Assembly (NCBI GenBank): GCA_963978545.1
Contig: OZ021721.1
Coordinates: 100,055,918-100,119,917, forward strand
Source: Linyphia triangularis
Taxonomy: Eukaryota > Arthropoda > Arachnida > Araneae > Linyphiidae
Direction: 5' to 3'
Length of the DNA stretch: 64,000 nucleotides
The position numbers and the translations under genes were made by a program. This document shows, in pieces, positions 23,677 through 35,389 of this stretch. The stretch's first letter is position 1. Each line of letters starts with the position of its first letter. The notes beneath the pieces were generated by a model. The model saw only the letters and a list, made by a program, of their open reading frames with translations, did not search any database and was not told where the DNA came from.

Positions 23677-24345
23677 GTCACAGAATTTATTCTCAAGAAG
23701 GAAGTCATCAGACTCCTCTTCATCTTCTGAAGATTCATAAAATTGATGCTTTCTTGGCTTTTAGCTTTTGTATCCTTTTATCATTTTTGTTTTTGCTATC
23801 TTTTTTTTAGTTTCTTGCAAAAGCTTTAGTCTTCTCTGGATTATCAGTCAATACTCCTGATTTCCCCTATCTGGCATTTACATCAGCAATATTCTTTCTT
23901 GTTGATGGTTTTTGAAAAGGTCGTTTCGGTTCTGGCCCTTTGATAAATTAGTAAGACCTAAGTTAATTGTCCCTTGGTAAGACGTCTTTATCTGTCCCTT
24001 GGTACACCTTCTAGTCATTTGGAATAGTATGGTGGTAATCGGCTATCAGTTGATAGCCAAGATACACAGCTAAAAGAATCTAACCACTCCTTTTTTCTTA
24101 CTAGTAACTATAAAAAAGTTAAACGTTAAAAACTTTAACAACAAAATTTTACTTTGGGTATTAAAAATGAAAAAATAGCTTTCTCCAGCTATCTAAACTT
24201 GTGATTGCGTTGAAAACACATTTACGACTAAAGGATAAGTGTTAGAGAATTGACAATATGCCCTCACAAAAATACTATAATTTCCTCAATTTTAAGAGGC
24301 AATGTCGCTAGGTAATAATGTACCTCTGGTGGGATAGTATCCCCT

Positions 24346-24364
24346 ATGCAAAATAATAATAATA

Positions 24365-24414
<50 letters not shown>

Positions 24415-24520
24415 AATAATAATAATGATGATGATGATAATAATGATGATAATAATGATGATAACAACAACAACAATAACAATAACAATAACAACAACAA
24501 TAATAATAATAATAATAAAG
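24346..24520. repeat. Trinucleotide microsatellite AAT/GAT/AAC
   Basis: AAT, then a long GAT block, mixed AAT/GAT, then AAC and AAT blocks. Frames on both strands (poly-Asp/Asn, poly-Ser/Leu, poly-His/Tyr) come from this repeat and are not genes. Confidence 0.98.
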
Positions 24521-26203
24521 TGAAATGTAATGTTTCTTAATTAAAAAAAATGCCATTATTTTTGCTTTAATTTTTTATTTTAAATTCAAAATTTATAAAT
24601 TATATTAAAAGCTGTAATGTTAAATTATTCACATTCATGCTTGAAGTAAATTATCTTTGTGATTTTTTTTTTATATAATTGTATTAAGATTGTTTAAAAA
24701 AAGTCAAATCTTTCATTTAACAGTTTCCAAGATTCATTTTTCTCAAGTAGAATTCATATTACTGATTATTAAATATTGCATACTACTTTGAAGGTAGAAA
24801 CGGGAAAATTCGTTGTCAACCCATTTAAAATAATTGGTATTATTTTTTTAGATAATCAAACTTCCATTACATTTTTGTTACAATACATCTTAATACTCAT
24901 TCAGTGACCATTCAAAGATTTAAATTTAAAAAACAAAATGGAAATTTTTAGAGTTTTTCCTAATAGATGGCACTATTTTTTCAAACAGCTAATTACAGCT
25001 AATTATTAATTAATAATACCTTTTATACGTCGATAAAAAAAAAAAAAAAGATTACACTTTACTTCCTCATCCAATTTCATTGATAAGCTTATATTACAGT
25101 TGTCTATTATTTTTCTAGTATTGTTGAATATTATTGTTCTGGTTATTTATTTACTGTTCTAGTATTATTGCCTATTTTAGTATTGTTGTCCATTATCTGT
25201 CTACAACAAGAAATTGCATAAGCCCTAATGAAATGTATCCGTCAATCTGTTGTTCTGGAAAATCTTGCATACAGCGTTGAATGATTCTCAATACGTCGAC
25301 GATTCAGAATAGGAATGTGACCTACAAATAAGCGATTTGTCTGAGGAAATGGTCTCGAGAATAATTGATGGGCGCTAGATATTAACCCCTGCTGCCGGTA
25401 GAAATGTGCTTATATGAGGATCATTCGTACCCCCCCCCCCCCCCCTTTCTGTATTGCTTGTGGATTGAGGGGGAGAAGATAGTCTAGAAAGCATTGGACG
25501 GTATGTAAAACTGTATCATTCCTTTCCTTAACAGGAGGAATATTCATTATCCGCGTATAAAGATATATTAGGGATTCTCTGAACAAAAGCAGTTATATCT
25601 AGTTTTTATATATTTTGGTAAATAGTTAAAAAGGATAGTTGTTCATTCGAGTTTTAAAAAATAGCCACTGATTAGCAATCATCATATGAATCGTTTTTTG
25701 ATAACTTGAACTTCATGCAAAATGTCTTTTTTAACATTTAAAAAACAAAAATGGATCTATCGGTAACTGATTACGATTGAGTGTTTTTTTTTTTTTTTTT
25801 TTCGGTACATTTTTTTGGTACAAATTAATTTTATAACACAAAAAAAGTTTTATGCACAAATTATTTTTAAAGTATAAAAAGTACAAAATTTTAAACTAAC
25901 TACAATACAATCACAATCCTTATTGTTTAATTCATTTATTTTCTTGAATGCTATTTTATATTAATATAATGTTATCATTATCTCTCCCGGATATTTATTC
26001 TTGAGAGTACATTCCTACCACAGTTGGTTATGACTATGCAAATATACTATACAATTGTGTAACTTAAAAAATATTTATTAGTTATTATCCTTATTTTTAA
26101 AAGTACAATAGCCAATCTGATGTCCAAGTGATGTGTTTCTTAAATTGACTCTTCGTACTCGATGCCTTCCGAGTCTAAGTCAATGTAAAATTGCAACATT
26201 GTA
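24521..26203. other. No recognisable gene; one long C run
   Basis: A run of 16 C lies at 25430-25445 and a T tract at about 25784-25802. About 25230-25430 is less A+T-rich. Nothing else is recognisable. Confidence 0.4.
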
Positions 26204-27064
26204 TAGGAAGAGTAGGGAGACTTTAAAAATATATTTCTAATAACTCATTTTCTGTTTATACAACATTGAAATTTTTAGTATGACATCTTGAAACATTTTA
26301 ACACACTTAAAAAATATAAATATGATGATAATTATTTGTGTATTAGTTTAACAAGCAAATTAAAACAGCAAGACAAATATCCAGGTTGACATGACATGTG
26401 TGTGAAAGTTAAAATACATGCATAATTTTCAAAAATATTATGAAAAAAGGACAGAAACAGTTTTCTCATTTGTACCTAAGGTTTATTGTGAATTTTTTAA
26501 CCTTTATTTTATCTAACATCATTTCGAGTTGTAATTATAAACTGTTTTAATTGTTACACAATTAAAAAAGTTATTCCTATGATATCTCCAGCCAAATAAT
26601 TATGTTGACTGTACAAACTAAACAATTTGCATAGTAAACATAGTTATTGTTTTTAGAGATATCATAAGGAGAGATATGACATGTTCATCCCTCCCTCAAG
26701 CTTGGTGACCCATCTTTCCCTACACACAACATTTCTATAAAATAGCTTAGTATTAACAACATGCTGGTTTTAGGTTTAACCTAACTGCTAACTCATAAAT
26801 GTTATATTACCAGGTCTACAAAACATTAAAAACAATTATGTTAGCAATAATGAAAGGTATTGAAAATATAGAAAGGTACTTACTTTTAGTGTTGCAAAAT
26901 ATCCCTTGTGTTACATAACCTCATAAAAACGGGCAACTAAAATAATTCCTAGCTAGAAATATGAAGTTATGGTTACTTTACCTGGTGGAAGAATCAGAAA
27001 TTTAAAAAAGAATGTTTTATTTAGAAGTTATTATAGGTGTCCTATCCCTCTCTACTTTCCCCTA
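26204..27064 (+). mobile_element. Non-autonomous TIR element, full copy, 861 bp
   Basis: The left end TAGGAAGAGTAGGGAGAC and the right end, whose reverse complement is TAGGGGAAAGTAGAGAGGGA, form imperfect TIRs. The interior matches 9609-10415: TTGAAAC/AATTTTAACACAC, ATGCATAATTTTCAAAAAT, and the CTATGATATCTCCAGCCAAA half of the hairpin, whose other half is decayed here. Flanking direct repeats are unclear, so the superfamily is open. There is no coding capacity. Confidence 0.75.
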
Positions 27065-28557
27065 CATTATTCCCCCCCCCCCCATTTCAATTTTAAAATA
27101 TATTCAACAGAAAAATATTTTTAGACAGATTAGTTTGATGATCAAGAACACTGTCAACGTAGTCAAGTACTCATCAGATTCCTAACATACTTTCAAAGAT
27201 AGTCTTAGGATGAGTGATATTCTGAGGTTGAACCCTCTCCTTTCCCAAACCGAGGGCAATTTGTTTTGAGGGGTGTGCATCTAACAATAACAACTGGAGC
27301 TGATCATCAAATTATAAACCATCCATCACTTCGAAAGTAATTGGCGGAAGGGGGTAATACATTGTTGACACAAAGTGCTGTGTGATACTCTTTGGAATGC
27401 TTATAGCTAGTTGTTATGAAGGAACTATATATTGCATCAGAACTTGTTATGAAATGTAGGATGTTTCGCAACTGGACTCGCGTGGTGGATTTTTTTTCTG
27501 ATAGTTTATTGTAAAGGACCCATCTGACCAGATGAATTGGTTTGATTATAATATAAATTTTAACGAATATATCATTGTTCGGCATATGCATCAAATAAAG
27601 TAACTTATAAATTTTTTTAATATTTTCGGAAATTGCAACATAGGTGCAAATGTTTATAGAAAATATTTATTTAATATTTTTATGTTCTCTAGAAAAGTTG
27701 TTTGATGACCAGGATTTCAGTAAACGTATCCATTGAATAAAATAAATTGAAAATAATGATATTTTAAAAGAGGTAATTTTGGTGTAGAATTGCAAAAAAA
27801 AATTATGTCTTCTGAGCCAAGAATATCGTATATAATTAACTAAACAAAATTATTTGTACATAAAGCTTGCATTTAATATACTTTATGAAAAAACAACTCA
27901 TCTTCTATAATATTTATTTTAGGAAACCAAACTTGTTGTAGAACATTGTTCAAGATTTCAAACATTTGTAGGATAACTAAATACTCCAAAATTGTTAATA
28001 TATTTATTTTGTAGCAACGGAGTTTTTAAAGCGTTAAAAGCTTTCACAAAATTTAAGATTGAAATAAATTGTTTAACGTTGTTTCAAAACATTTTGAACT
28101 AATTAATACCAAATTTAGTTCAATATTGATTGCGTTTTATATTTCATAGTGTAGGCGTAGCATTATTTTAATATTTATTTAATTTAAAAGTTGGTGGTCT
28201 AATTTACACAATGCAGCTTTCTAACTTTTTACAATATAGCTTTTTAATTTTGATTATTTATACATATTAATCCCATGCCACGTAACTGAAACCCCAACAA
28301 CGCGAGTTGCTGTTATTATGCGAGTTCTTGTTATTTATAACTTTTGTTATTACTATAGTATCTTTAACTGAGAGGTGAAACATAAAATATGTATTATTAC
28401 GAAAGTGGAAGGGAGACAATTAATATAATTTTAACAGGTTGAGACAATAGAGAGAGGTTTTTCGGGTTTACTACTGAGAATTTTTTTGAAAAATATATTC
28501 AATATCTTTAGAAATTGTTAAACAAAGCACATATATTTTTGTGTACCATTCACATTA
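27065..28557. other. No recognisable gene
   Basis: A C run lies at 27072-27083. About 27130-27560 is less A+T-rich and includes a 95-codon minus-strand frame (27307-27594) without recognisable domains. The rest is A+T-rich. Confidence 0.35.
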
Positions 28558-28559
28558 TA

Positions 28560-29345
28560 TAGGGTTATTCAAAATGAACGAGCATGTGGTTGTGGCATGA
28601 AATGGTGTACGGATTCGACGTTTGGGTATAAAAAATGGTGCTTATTTGAAGGCATAAAATAACTTTGAGTTTTCTCTATCTATTGATGTGCAGTATGTGG
28701 CACCCATATATTGTCGTTCATTGAAAATAAATATTTAAGGGAAGTTGGTACCCTCTATACCGGTAATGTTAGTTTGGCATATTTCATGTACCTTTTTCTC
28801 ACAAAGTATTTGACAAAAAAAAGGCCTAATTTTTTTAGTGCATTTAGCAGACACTTGTTATTTTACTGAAGTTAGCTTTTGATTGTGATTCTTTTACTTT
28901 TTTTTTAAATGAATTTTTATGAAAGTCACTCAAATTTATTAAAAATCCTAAGTTTTATTTGCTGAAAAAAGTCAAAACAAAGATTATTTTTAAAATAACA
29001 ACAAAATCTCTCAGTATATACAGATACATAAAAGGAATATGTGGAAAAAAATTTCGGGAAAATAGTTTATGAAGTTTCTGAGAAAAATACATGAATAATA
29101 AAAAATGTAAGTTTCGATAAAAATGCATTTTAAAGAAAACTGTACTTATACTAGTAGTTACCAACTTTGTCTTCAAAAAATTATTAAAAATACTTCTAGT
29201 TGAGGTATTATTAAAATGAGGTATTCTTTTAAAGGGGATAATTTTTAAATTTTGGATAAACAATAATAAACTCAAAATCGATTATTTATAAATTTTTGGG
29301 TACCAACTTCCCTTAAAATGTTCTTCTTTATTTTGAATAATCCTT
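28560..29345. mobile_element. Outer TA-flanked MITE, interrupted by a second element
   Basis: The left end GGGTTATTCAAAATGAACG (28562) and right end, whose reverse complement is GGATTATTCAAAATAAAGAA, form TIRs next to TA on both sides. Removing the inner element leaves a ~208-bp MITE. The pattern fits a Tc1/mariner-type element. Confidence 0.65.
28739..29312. mobile_element. Inner TTAA-flanked MITE, 574 bp
   Basis: TTAA at 28735-28738 and 29313-29316 encloses perfect 15-bp TIRs GGGAAGTTGGTACCC. TTAA plus GGG-starting ends matches the end pattern of the elements at 37157, 38441 and 41036. The 106-codon minus-strand frame inside is very A+T-biased and has no transposase motif. Confidence 0.8.
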
Positions 29346-29347
29346 TA

Positions 29348-30240
29348 TTTAAGATTAAATGAGTTAACAAAAGCTTTAAACTACACCACTCTCTTAAAGA
29401 ATACTTTTTCCAAGAGGACGTCGTTAACATGAACGTCGAAGGGTTAAGAGGTCAGTTCAAAGGTCAATATTAAAGTCTTTTTATTTTACCGACCCATTCA
29501 AAAGAAACTTAAAGCGGTTTCATTTCACAACGGTGGTTTTTATGCTTCTGTTATTTGTGGGTCATTCCGTACACTTGAATTGAATTAGACTTATGAGAAT
29601 TTAAATGGTTCACCGAAAGTTGAAATGTGAAGATCACGGATGACTAGTATATTATTACCAAAAATCGTCTGTATAAAATTGTATATGGCGATGTATTTCT
29701 TTTAAAGTTCGATTTTATTTTATTTAATTTGTTAACAGCAATAATACAGGTTAGGTAAAAGGTGGCAACATCTAAATCAAAAGGAAAATTTTGTGGTATT
29801 TCTATCAGGTGATTGGTTGGCTGGATTTTGCTAGAACTTTCTGCTGAGAGAATTGCATTGCGAGATCAGTCAAGTATCGTTTTGCTGCTCAGAAAAAAAA
29901 ATCGGATTTTGTTTACTTTTGTGGTGCCTGAATTATCGTTGTATTCGAAGTAGTACGTATCGAAGCTTATATTGAAACTTGATTGCAACTGTTCTGTTGT
30001 TCTGAGAAGTTTTGTGAGTCTTCGACGGAAAAATAAATTATAGGTTTTATTTAGTAAAAACTGCGTCATCCTTTCCTTGGTGAAATTTTCATAACAATAT
30101 GAATATTTGAAGATCTTGTGCATGCTTACTGGGGCAATACGCTGGATAGATTAACGCCCTTCTAATCTATTCGATAGCACAGACGATAAGATATACCCAC
30201 GATGTCTATACGATAGTCTATACCGGGAAAATCAATGGAA
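29348..30240. other. No recognisable gene
   Basis: Single-copy-looking sequence within the window. The 85-codon minus-strand frame at 29866-30123 has no recognisable domain. Confidence 0.35.
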
Positions 30241-30249
30241 GAAAAAATA

Positions 30250-30535
30250 TATTTACCAGCCACAGTCGGTGAAACATATTTCAAAAGTGTAAGTTTAGCA
30301 TCTCTAATTAAAGTTTTATTATCACCTTTCCATATTGTATTAGGATTAAAAAAGCAATTTTTTAAGGCCATTTCCGAAAGACAATAATGCTTTACCAAGC
30401 TTTCTAGTCTGTTGGAAGCAAAACTGAAGAAACAAAGGTTCGTTGGACCAGACATAAGAAAGCTTGTATCTGACCTTGAGTTTATAAACACCATGGCAGA
30501 TCCTCAGAAGGAATGTCGATATTCTCCGAGTTTTT
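30250..30535 (+). pseudogene. Decayed frame of a repetitive arthropod protein family
   Basis: One plus-strand frame runs from about 30250 to 30535 with a single in-frame stop after the codons for AISERQ. It reads KIYLP near its start, then SPFHIVLGLKKQFFKA, then RFVGPDIRKLVSDLEF. I recall the pattern LHIKLGL.KQFVKAL followed by F.GP.IR.L..D from many multi-copy uncharacterised arthropod proteins, probably transposon-associated. That link is from memory. There is no upstream start codon or intact domain. The minus-strand 110-codon frame over the same bases is a shadow. Confidence 0.45.
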
Positions 30536-30539
30536 GAAG

Positions 30540-31297
30540 AAATTTTATATCAATAAGGACCTAAACTGCATAGAGATCGTGAAATTAATGTTGCATGTGC
30601 TTTAAGCTCAAGGTTGTGTAATGAGTTAGAAAGTGTATTTTTTCAATTGACATCTCAATCTACTTTTTCAAAATTTGTGAGCTATGAGAAAAGAACAAAA
30701 ATTCTACCAAGGTATTAAAAAGATGAAATGAATGCATAAAAAAAAAGGGGCATAACAATAACGATCTAATACATTGGATGTTATAGAGGGACATTCCAGT
30801 TTCATCCAATAGCGAAAATGTACCAATAGAAGATTTAAGGAGAGAAAAAAATGTTGTATGTGATTTTATGTTAGGTGAGCTCTGAGTTATACCGCAAATT
30901 TTTGTGACTCAAATTTCATTTAGATGAGTCTTTGTATCTTAATTAAGGTTTTTACTTTAGTTCGCATACATAATTGGCATTCAAACGTTAAGTCCTAAAA
31001 GATGAAAGACATTATCCAATTCAGTGCGCAAAAAACGTAAAATTCCCGTTATATAAACAAAACATCCTTTAAAAAAAAATTTCAAACCAGTGTAATTACA
31101 AGACAGCCTTAAGCTTCCAATATACCAAACTTTGTCTTTTCATTTTATAGACAAGAGAGGGTTGGGATACAATATTTTATGTTACATTTAATATTGGAAA
31201 CTTTTGCCTCGTTATTCGTTTTCTACTGAAAACCAGATATTATAAAAAACAACCAAGAATTAATACCAGGCCGAGAAATAATTTATCGTTTTCCTCT
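30540..31297. other. No recognisable gene
   Basis: A+T-rich sequence between the decayed frame and the hAT-type element. Confidence 0.4.
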
Positions 31298-31305
31298 TTT
31301 GATAT

Positions 31306-31958
31306 TAGAGGTCGGAGATATATCGATACGACGATATTTTTATCGATATTTTTTTAAAAATACTGATTATAAAAACATCGATACAAGTCACCTATACATC
31401 GATATTTTCAAACATTTTTAGTCTTTTGATGATTGTTTTGTAGTTCCATGTGTTTTTTTTATTTTCTTTATTTCCTTTTCAAAAACTTCAAAACTAAAAT
31501 TTGGACTTGGCTGAGAAACAGTTAAAATGGCACCCTAACCATAAAGAAAACATAATATGATGGAAAGATAAGATCATTTATTATTAGTCATTAACATAGC
31601 ACCGTTTCTGTTGATAACGTGTGCCTGGAATTTGCATATAATTTTAAATATTAAAAACATCTCTATCAGCAAAATATGCGATAAACTACTTTTCAAAATT
31701 TCTTCCTTAAAAACAAATGTGAATTTATGCGTTGACATCCAAATGTATTTTATTTATTCTGATTGATAATATAATTTATTTATTAAAACAATTTTGGCAT
31801 GAATTCATGAAAAGAAGAAATTTGCCCCGAAAAACTTCGTTTCTGGCCAAATTAAAAATCAAATAAAAAAAAAATCATGTATCGATATTTTATCGATATT
31901 TTTTTCTATGCAACGATATCGTATCGATATTTATTTTGATCGATATTTCCGACCTCTA
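31306..31958. mobile_element. hAT-type non-autonomous element, 653 bp
   Basis: A perfect 8-bp target duplication TTTGATAT (31298-31305, 31959-31966) flanks TIRs TAGAGGTCGGAGATAT and the complement of TAGAGGTCGGAAATAT. The 8-bp duplication and YAGRG-like ends are hAT hallmarks. Both ends carry clusters of ATCGATA motifs, possible transposase-binding repeats. The interior at 31585-31800 matches the dispersed family R2 (23 and 44 kb). There is no transposase frame. Confidence 0.9.
31585..31800 (+). repeat. R2 family segment inside the hAT-type element
   Basis: Shares AACATCTCTATCAGCAAAAT, GATAAACTA.TTTTCAAAAT, GTGAATTTATGC and TTTATTAAAACAATTTTG with 44 kb, in the same order. Only the left half of R2 is present. 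Confidence 0.75.
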
Positions 31959-32164
31959 TTTGATATACTTTTACCTAGCCTTTGATACCAAAAGTAATCA
32001 TATTGGATTTCTGTTCAATTGACAGAAAAGATGGGAAGATAAACCATTTGGTTGTTTTAGAATCATCTGTTGTAAGGCCTACACTAGAGCAAATTACTCC
32101 GTAACATTGTAATTCCAGTAATTAATTTGTGACTTGTAACTTTTTTAACTTGGACAACTAGGCG

Positions 32165-32450
32165 CCAACACTTGAGATAGCAACTCTCTTTTCACATCCA
32201 CGCCACATTAATATGAAGAATAGTATTGGCTGTCTATCAGGGGAATACCTCCTGCCAGATAGTCTGGTCGATGGCAATCGTTATAGAAACAAGACTCGTC
32301 AATTTACAATAGGGTTGATGCATGCATAAAATAGGTGTTCAAAGTCTATAAATTAAATGTATTTCACTTAAAATCTCCAGTGAAAATGGGGCTAGTCTTG
32401 TTTCCTAGGTAACAGGCAACTCTAGACAAGGTGGTGGAAGCTGTTCTTAA
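32165..32450 (+). repeat. Dispersed repeat, copy 2 (partner at 2150-2405)
   Basis: Diverged match to 2150-2405, as described there. Confidence 0.6.
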
Positions 32451-32454
32451 ATGT

Positions 32455-32783
32455 TCAACTTTTACGAAAATGGACCTCATTGTTTTACTTTCAATTGCCC
32501 ATATGCTTATATAGAGAAATGAAAGTATAGCCTTCGGTCAAAAAACAAAATCGATTTTTTTTGCATTTCTCCACGTTTTGGAACACCGTGATTTTAAAAA
32601 AGTGGTCTGAAAAAAAAAATGTATGTCTGTGTAATACGTGATCAGCATAACTCTCTAACAAATTGACCTACTATGTTCAAATTGGGTATGCGGGTTAGTG
32701 GTGACCATGGGACCTACCATATAGGTTTTCGTCAAAATCGCTAATGCGCAAAGATTGAAAGTCGATCGAGTGAGAAGACACTC
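32455..32783. other. Repeat-like sequence abutting the pol remnant
   Basis: No pol coding is seen here. Homology to reverse transcriptase begins abruptly at about 32784, so this is unrelated DNA joined to a 5'-truncated element. The 96-codon minus frame at 32655-32945 straddles the junction and is rejected. Confidence 0.4.
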
Positions 32784-34605
32784 GCCGTTAAAAAATTTCC
32801 TATTCCAGCAAATGTTAAGCAAGTACAAAGTTTCCTTGGCCTTACAGGTTACTTCAGGAAGTTTATTCAAGGGTATTCGAAGATCGCAAAACCCCTTAGT
32901 GATCTCCTTCGAAAGGACTGTCCATTTGTGTTCGGGTATGAGCAAAAGGATGCCTACGAGAAATTTAAATCCCTTCTCACCACAAGCCCCGTTTTACATC
33001 TATTCAAGCCAGGTCGAAAAACGGAATTGCACACAGACGCCAGCAAAGAAGGCTTTGGTGCCGTACTCCTTCAGGAGTCTGACGATGGACAATTACATCC
33101 CGTCCATTTCATGTCTAAAAAAACCAGTCCAGCGGAAGAGAAATATAGCAGTTATGAATTGGAGGTTCTCGCAATTGTAGAAGCCTTAAAAAAGCTGCGG
33201 GTGTATCTGATGGGAAACAAATTTAAAATCGTAACAGACTGCTCTGCTTTTCAGATGACAAGGAACAAAAAAGATCTAGTAACCAGGATTGCAAGGTGGG
33301 CTCTACTTTTAGAAGAATTCGATTACGAGATAGTTCATAGACCAGGGCAAAGAATGAAACATGTTGATGCCTTGAGTAGAAATCCAGTGATGATTATTGA
33401 TGAAACTGTAACTGCAAGATTGAAAGTTGCTCAATGCAAAGATGATTACATAACAACACTGAAATCATTAGTAAAAGAGGACAGCCACCAAGAATATTTC
33501 TTGAAGAATGACATTTTGTATAAGTATGAAAATGGTCGAGAATTAATGGTAGCACCAAAAGGGATGCAGACTGAATTGATTAAATCAACCCACGAAAAAG
33601 GACATTTTTCATTTGCGAAAACAAAAGAAATTGCAAAACGAGACTTCTTCATTCCTGATCTTCATTCCCAAACTGAAACAGTGGTTGCCAATTGCATACC
33701 GTGTATCTTGGCAAATAAGAAAAGCTGCAAGAAAGAAGGAATGTTGCATCCGATTCCCAAAGAAGATTCGCCTTTGCATACTTATCATGTGGATTTTATT
33801 GGACCGATGACTTCCACGAACAAACAGTATCAGCATATACTAACTATAGTGGATGCTTTCACCAAGTTCGTTTGGCTCTATCCTGTAAAGTCGGTATCAG
33901 CTGAAGATGCATTGGAAAAGATTGGAAAAGAAACTCCAGCAAAAAACCTTTGGTAATCCCTTTCGCATTATTTCTGACAGAGGTTCCGCTTTCACATCAA
34001 ATGCCTTTAAAGAATATTGTGATACTGAAGGTATTCAGCATCTACAAATTACAACTGGAGTGCCTCGTGGAAATGGTCAAGTTGAGAGAATCGATAGAAC
34101 ACTAATACCCGTCTTAGCTAAACTAGCTCTCGATGAACCGACAAAATGGTTCAAGTATGTCTCAAGAGTACAGAGAGTGTTAAACAGTTCAGTTAGTAGA
34201 AGCACCAAATACACTCCATTTGAATTGTTAACTGGTATTAAAATGAGGAACAAGGAAGATCTCATTGTAAAAGAAATCTTAACAGAAGAAATGATGGATT
34301 ACTACAACAACCAAAGGAATCAACTCAAAAGAGAAGCCAAAGAAAACATCCTTAAAATCCAAGATGAAAATAAAAAACAGCATGACAAAAAATGCAAAAA
34401 GGCTATTGTCTATAAACTGGGCGATTTAGTAGCTATCCAACGAACTCAGTTTGGTACAGGACTGAAGCTAAGACCCAAATTCTTCGGCCCATACGAAGTC
34501 ACCAAAGTTAATGGTAGGGACAGATACGAGGTAGCTAAAATAGGGAATCATGCAGGCCCAAATCAAACCACCTCTTCAGCTGACCTCATGAAACCATTTG
34601 GGTAG
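32784..34605 (+). pseudogene. pol: Ty3/Gypsy-type pol remnant: RT end, RNase H, integrase
   Basis: Coding for the reverse transcriptase, RNase H and integrase polyprotein of an LTR retrotransposon; it would act in the cytoplasmic particle and then the nucleus. The frame opens at 32784 with the RT C-terminal region (VQSFLGLTGYFRKFI). RNase H follows, with TDASKEGFGAVL, SSYELEVLA, TDCSAF and HVDALSRNP. Integrase has the HEKGH..CIPC zinc-binding pattern, then catalytic-type D in YHVDFIGP, D in ISDRGS and E in GQVERIDR. A +1 frame change within about 33907-33956 separates the first catalytic D from the rest. The stop at 34603-34605 follows KPFG. Gag, protease and RT palm with YxDD are absent, so the copy is dead. 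The 141-codon frame at 32755-33180 is in a different register over the same bases and is a shadow. Confidence 0.93.
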
Positions 34606-34817
34606 CCCCTTCTAAAAAAAATAATTTTTTTTTTCATCATAAGTATAATTGTGTTTGTGTATTTGTATATTCTAATAATGTGTTCATATTCATAACGATA
34701 TTTAAAATGCACAATTTAATGTTCAATTGTATAATTACTATGAAATTATGTGTGTTTGTAAACGATTCGCAGTGCTCTTGATAAGTATTTTAATTTTTCA
34801 AGTTTTAAGTACGCCGC

Positions 34818-35130
34818 TGTGGTCAGCGACATGTCAGGACGGCCGATTTGTGGGATTTCCCCCCCCCCCCCCCCCGACTCGAGCACTTCGGATCGCATTG
34901 GTTGGTAGCAGTACTACGTCACTGCGTGACGTTGCTGCTTCCTGCCCGCCATTTTATTTGAATTTCATTCCACGCTATGTAACTAAATTTGTAAGACGTT
35001 TAATGAAGAGCTTTTCGGAGCGATGTACTAAATGTTCAACAATAGCTTTTTAAAGTTCCTCCTAGACACCGTTAAATAAACTATGTTCATGTTAAAAAGA
35101 AGATTTTATTTCAAACTCAGCATCCCTACA
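34818..35130 (+). repeat. Probable 3' LTR of the Gypsy-type element
   Basis: About 210 bp after the pol stop a segment begins TGTGGTCAGCGACATG and ends CATCCCTACA, giving TG..CA ends over 313 bp. It has higher G+C content and a polyadenylation signal AATAAA at 35075-35080. A 17-base C run interrupts it at 34859-34875. No second LTR copy lies in the window and no clear polypurine tract precedes it, so the left boundary is uncertain. The 108-codon frame at 34727-35053 is not a gene. Confidence 0.5.
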
Positions 35131-35389
35131 AACATTATTGCCAAAAATACCACCAAACTGGCCATTTTTATTTAAATGAGTGAAAGTATGGATACTGTAA
35201 ATAATACCATACATTTGAATGCAATGACCTTTTATAGTGTAATTGAAAGCTGAGCGATGCTCTACACACCTAGTTTAATATAAAGGAATAAGCAAAAACA
35301 CAATTAATGAATTTCCAACAGAAAAATAAACGAAGGACGTTTCAACCTCCAGACTAATTTTCACACAGTCTAAGCTCTTTAATACCAAA

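Noticed and set aside
24264..24556. Poly-Asp/Asn, poly-Ser/Leu and poly-His/Tyr proteins
   Set aside because: Translations of the trinucleotide microsatellite in different frames.
28955..29275. 106-codon minus-strand gene
   Set aside because: Lies wholly inside a TTAA-flanked MITE, is rich in Phe, Ile and Lys as expected of A+T-rich DNA, and shows no transposase motif.
34727..35053. 108-codon gene with a poly-Pro stretch
   Set aside because: The Pro run is the 17-base C tract inside the probable LTR; no conserved domain is present.
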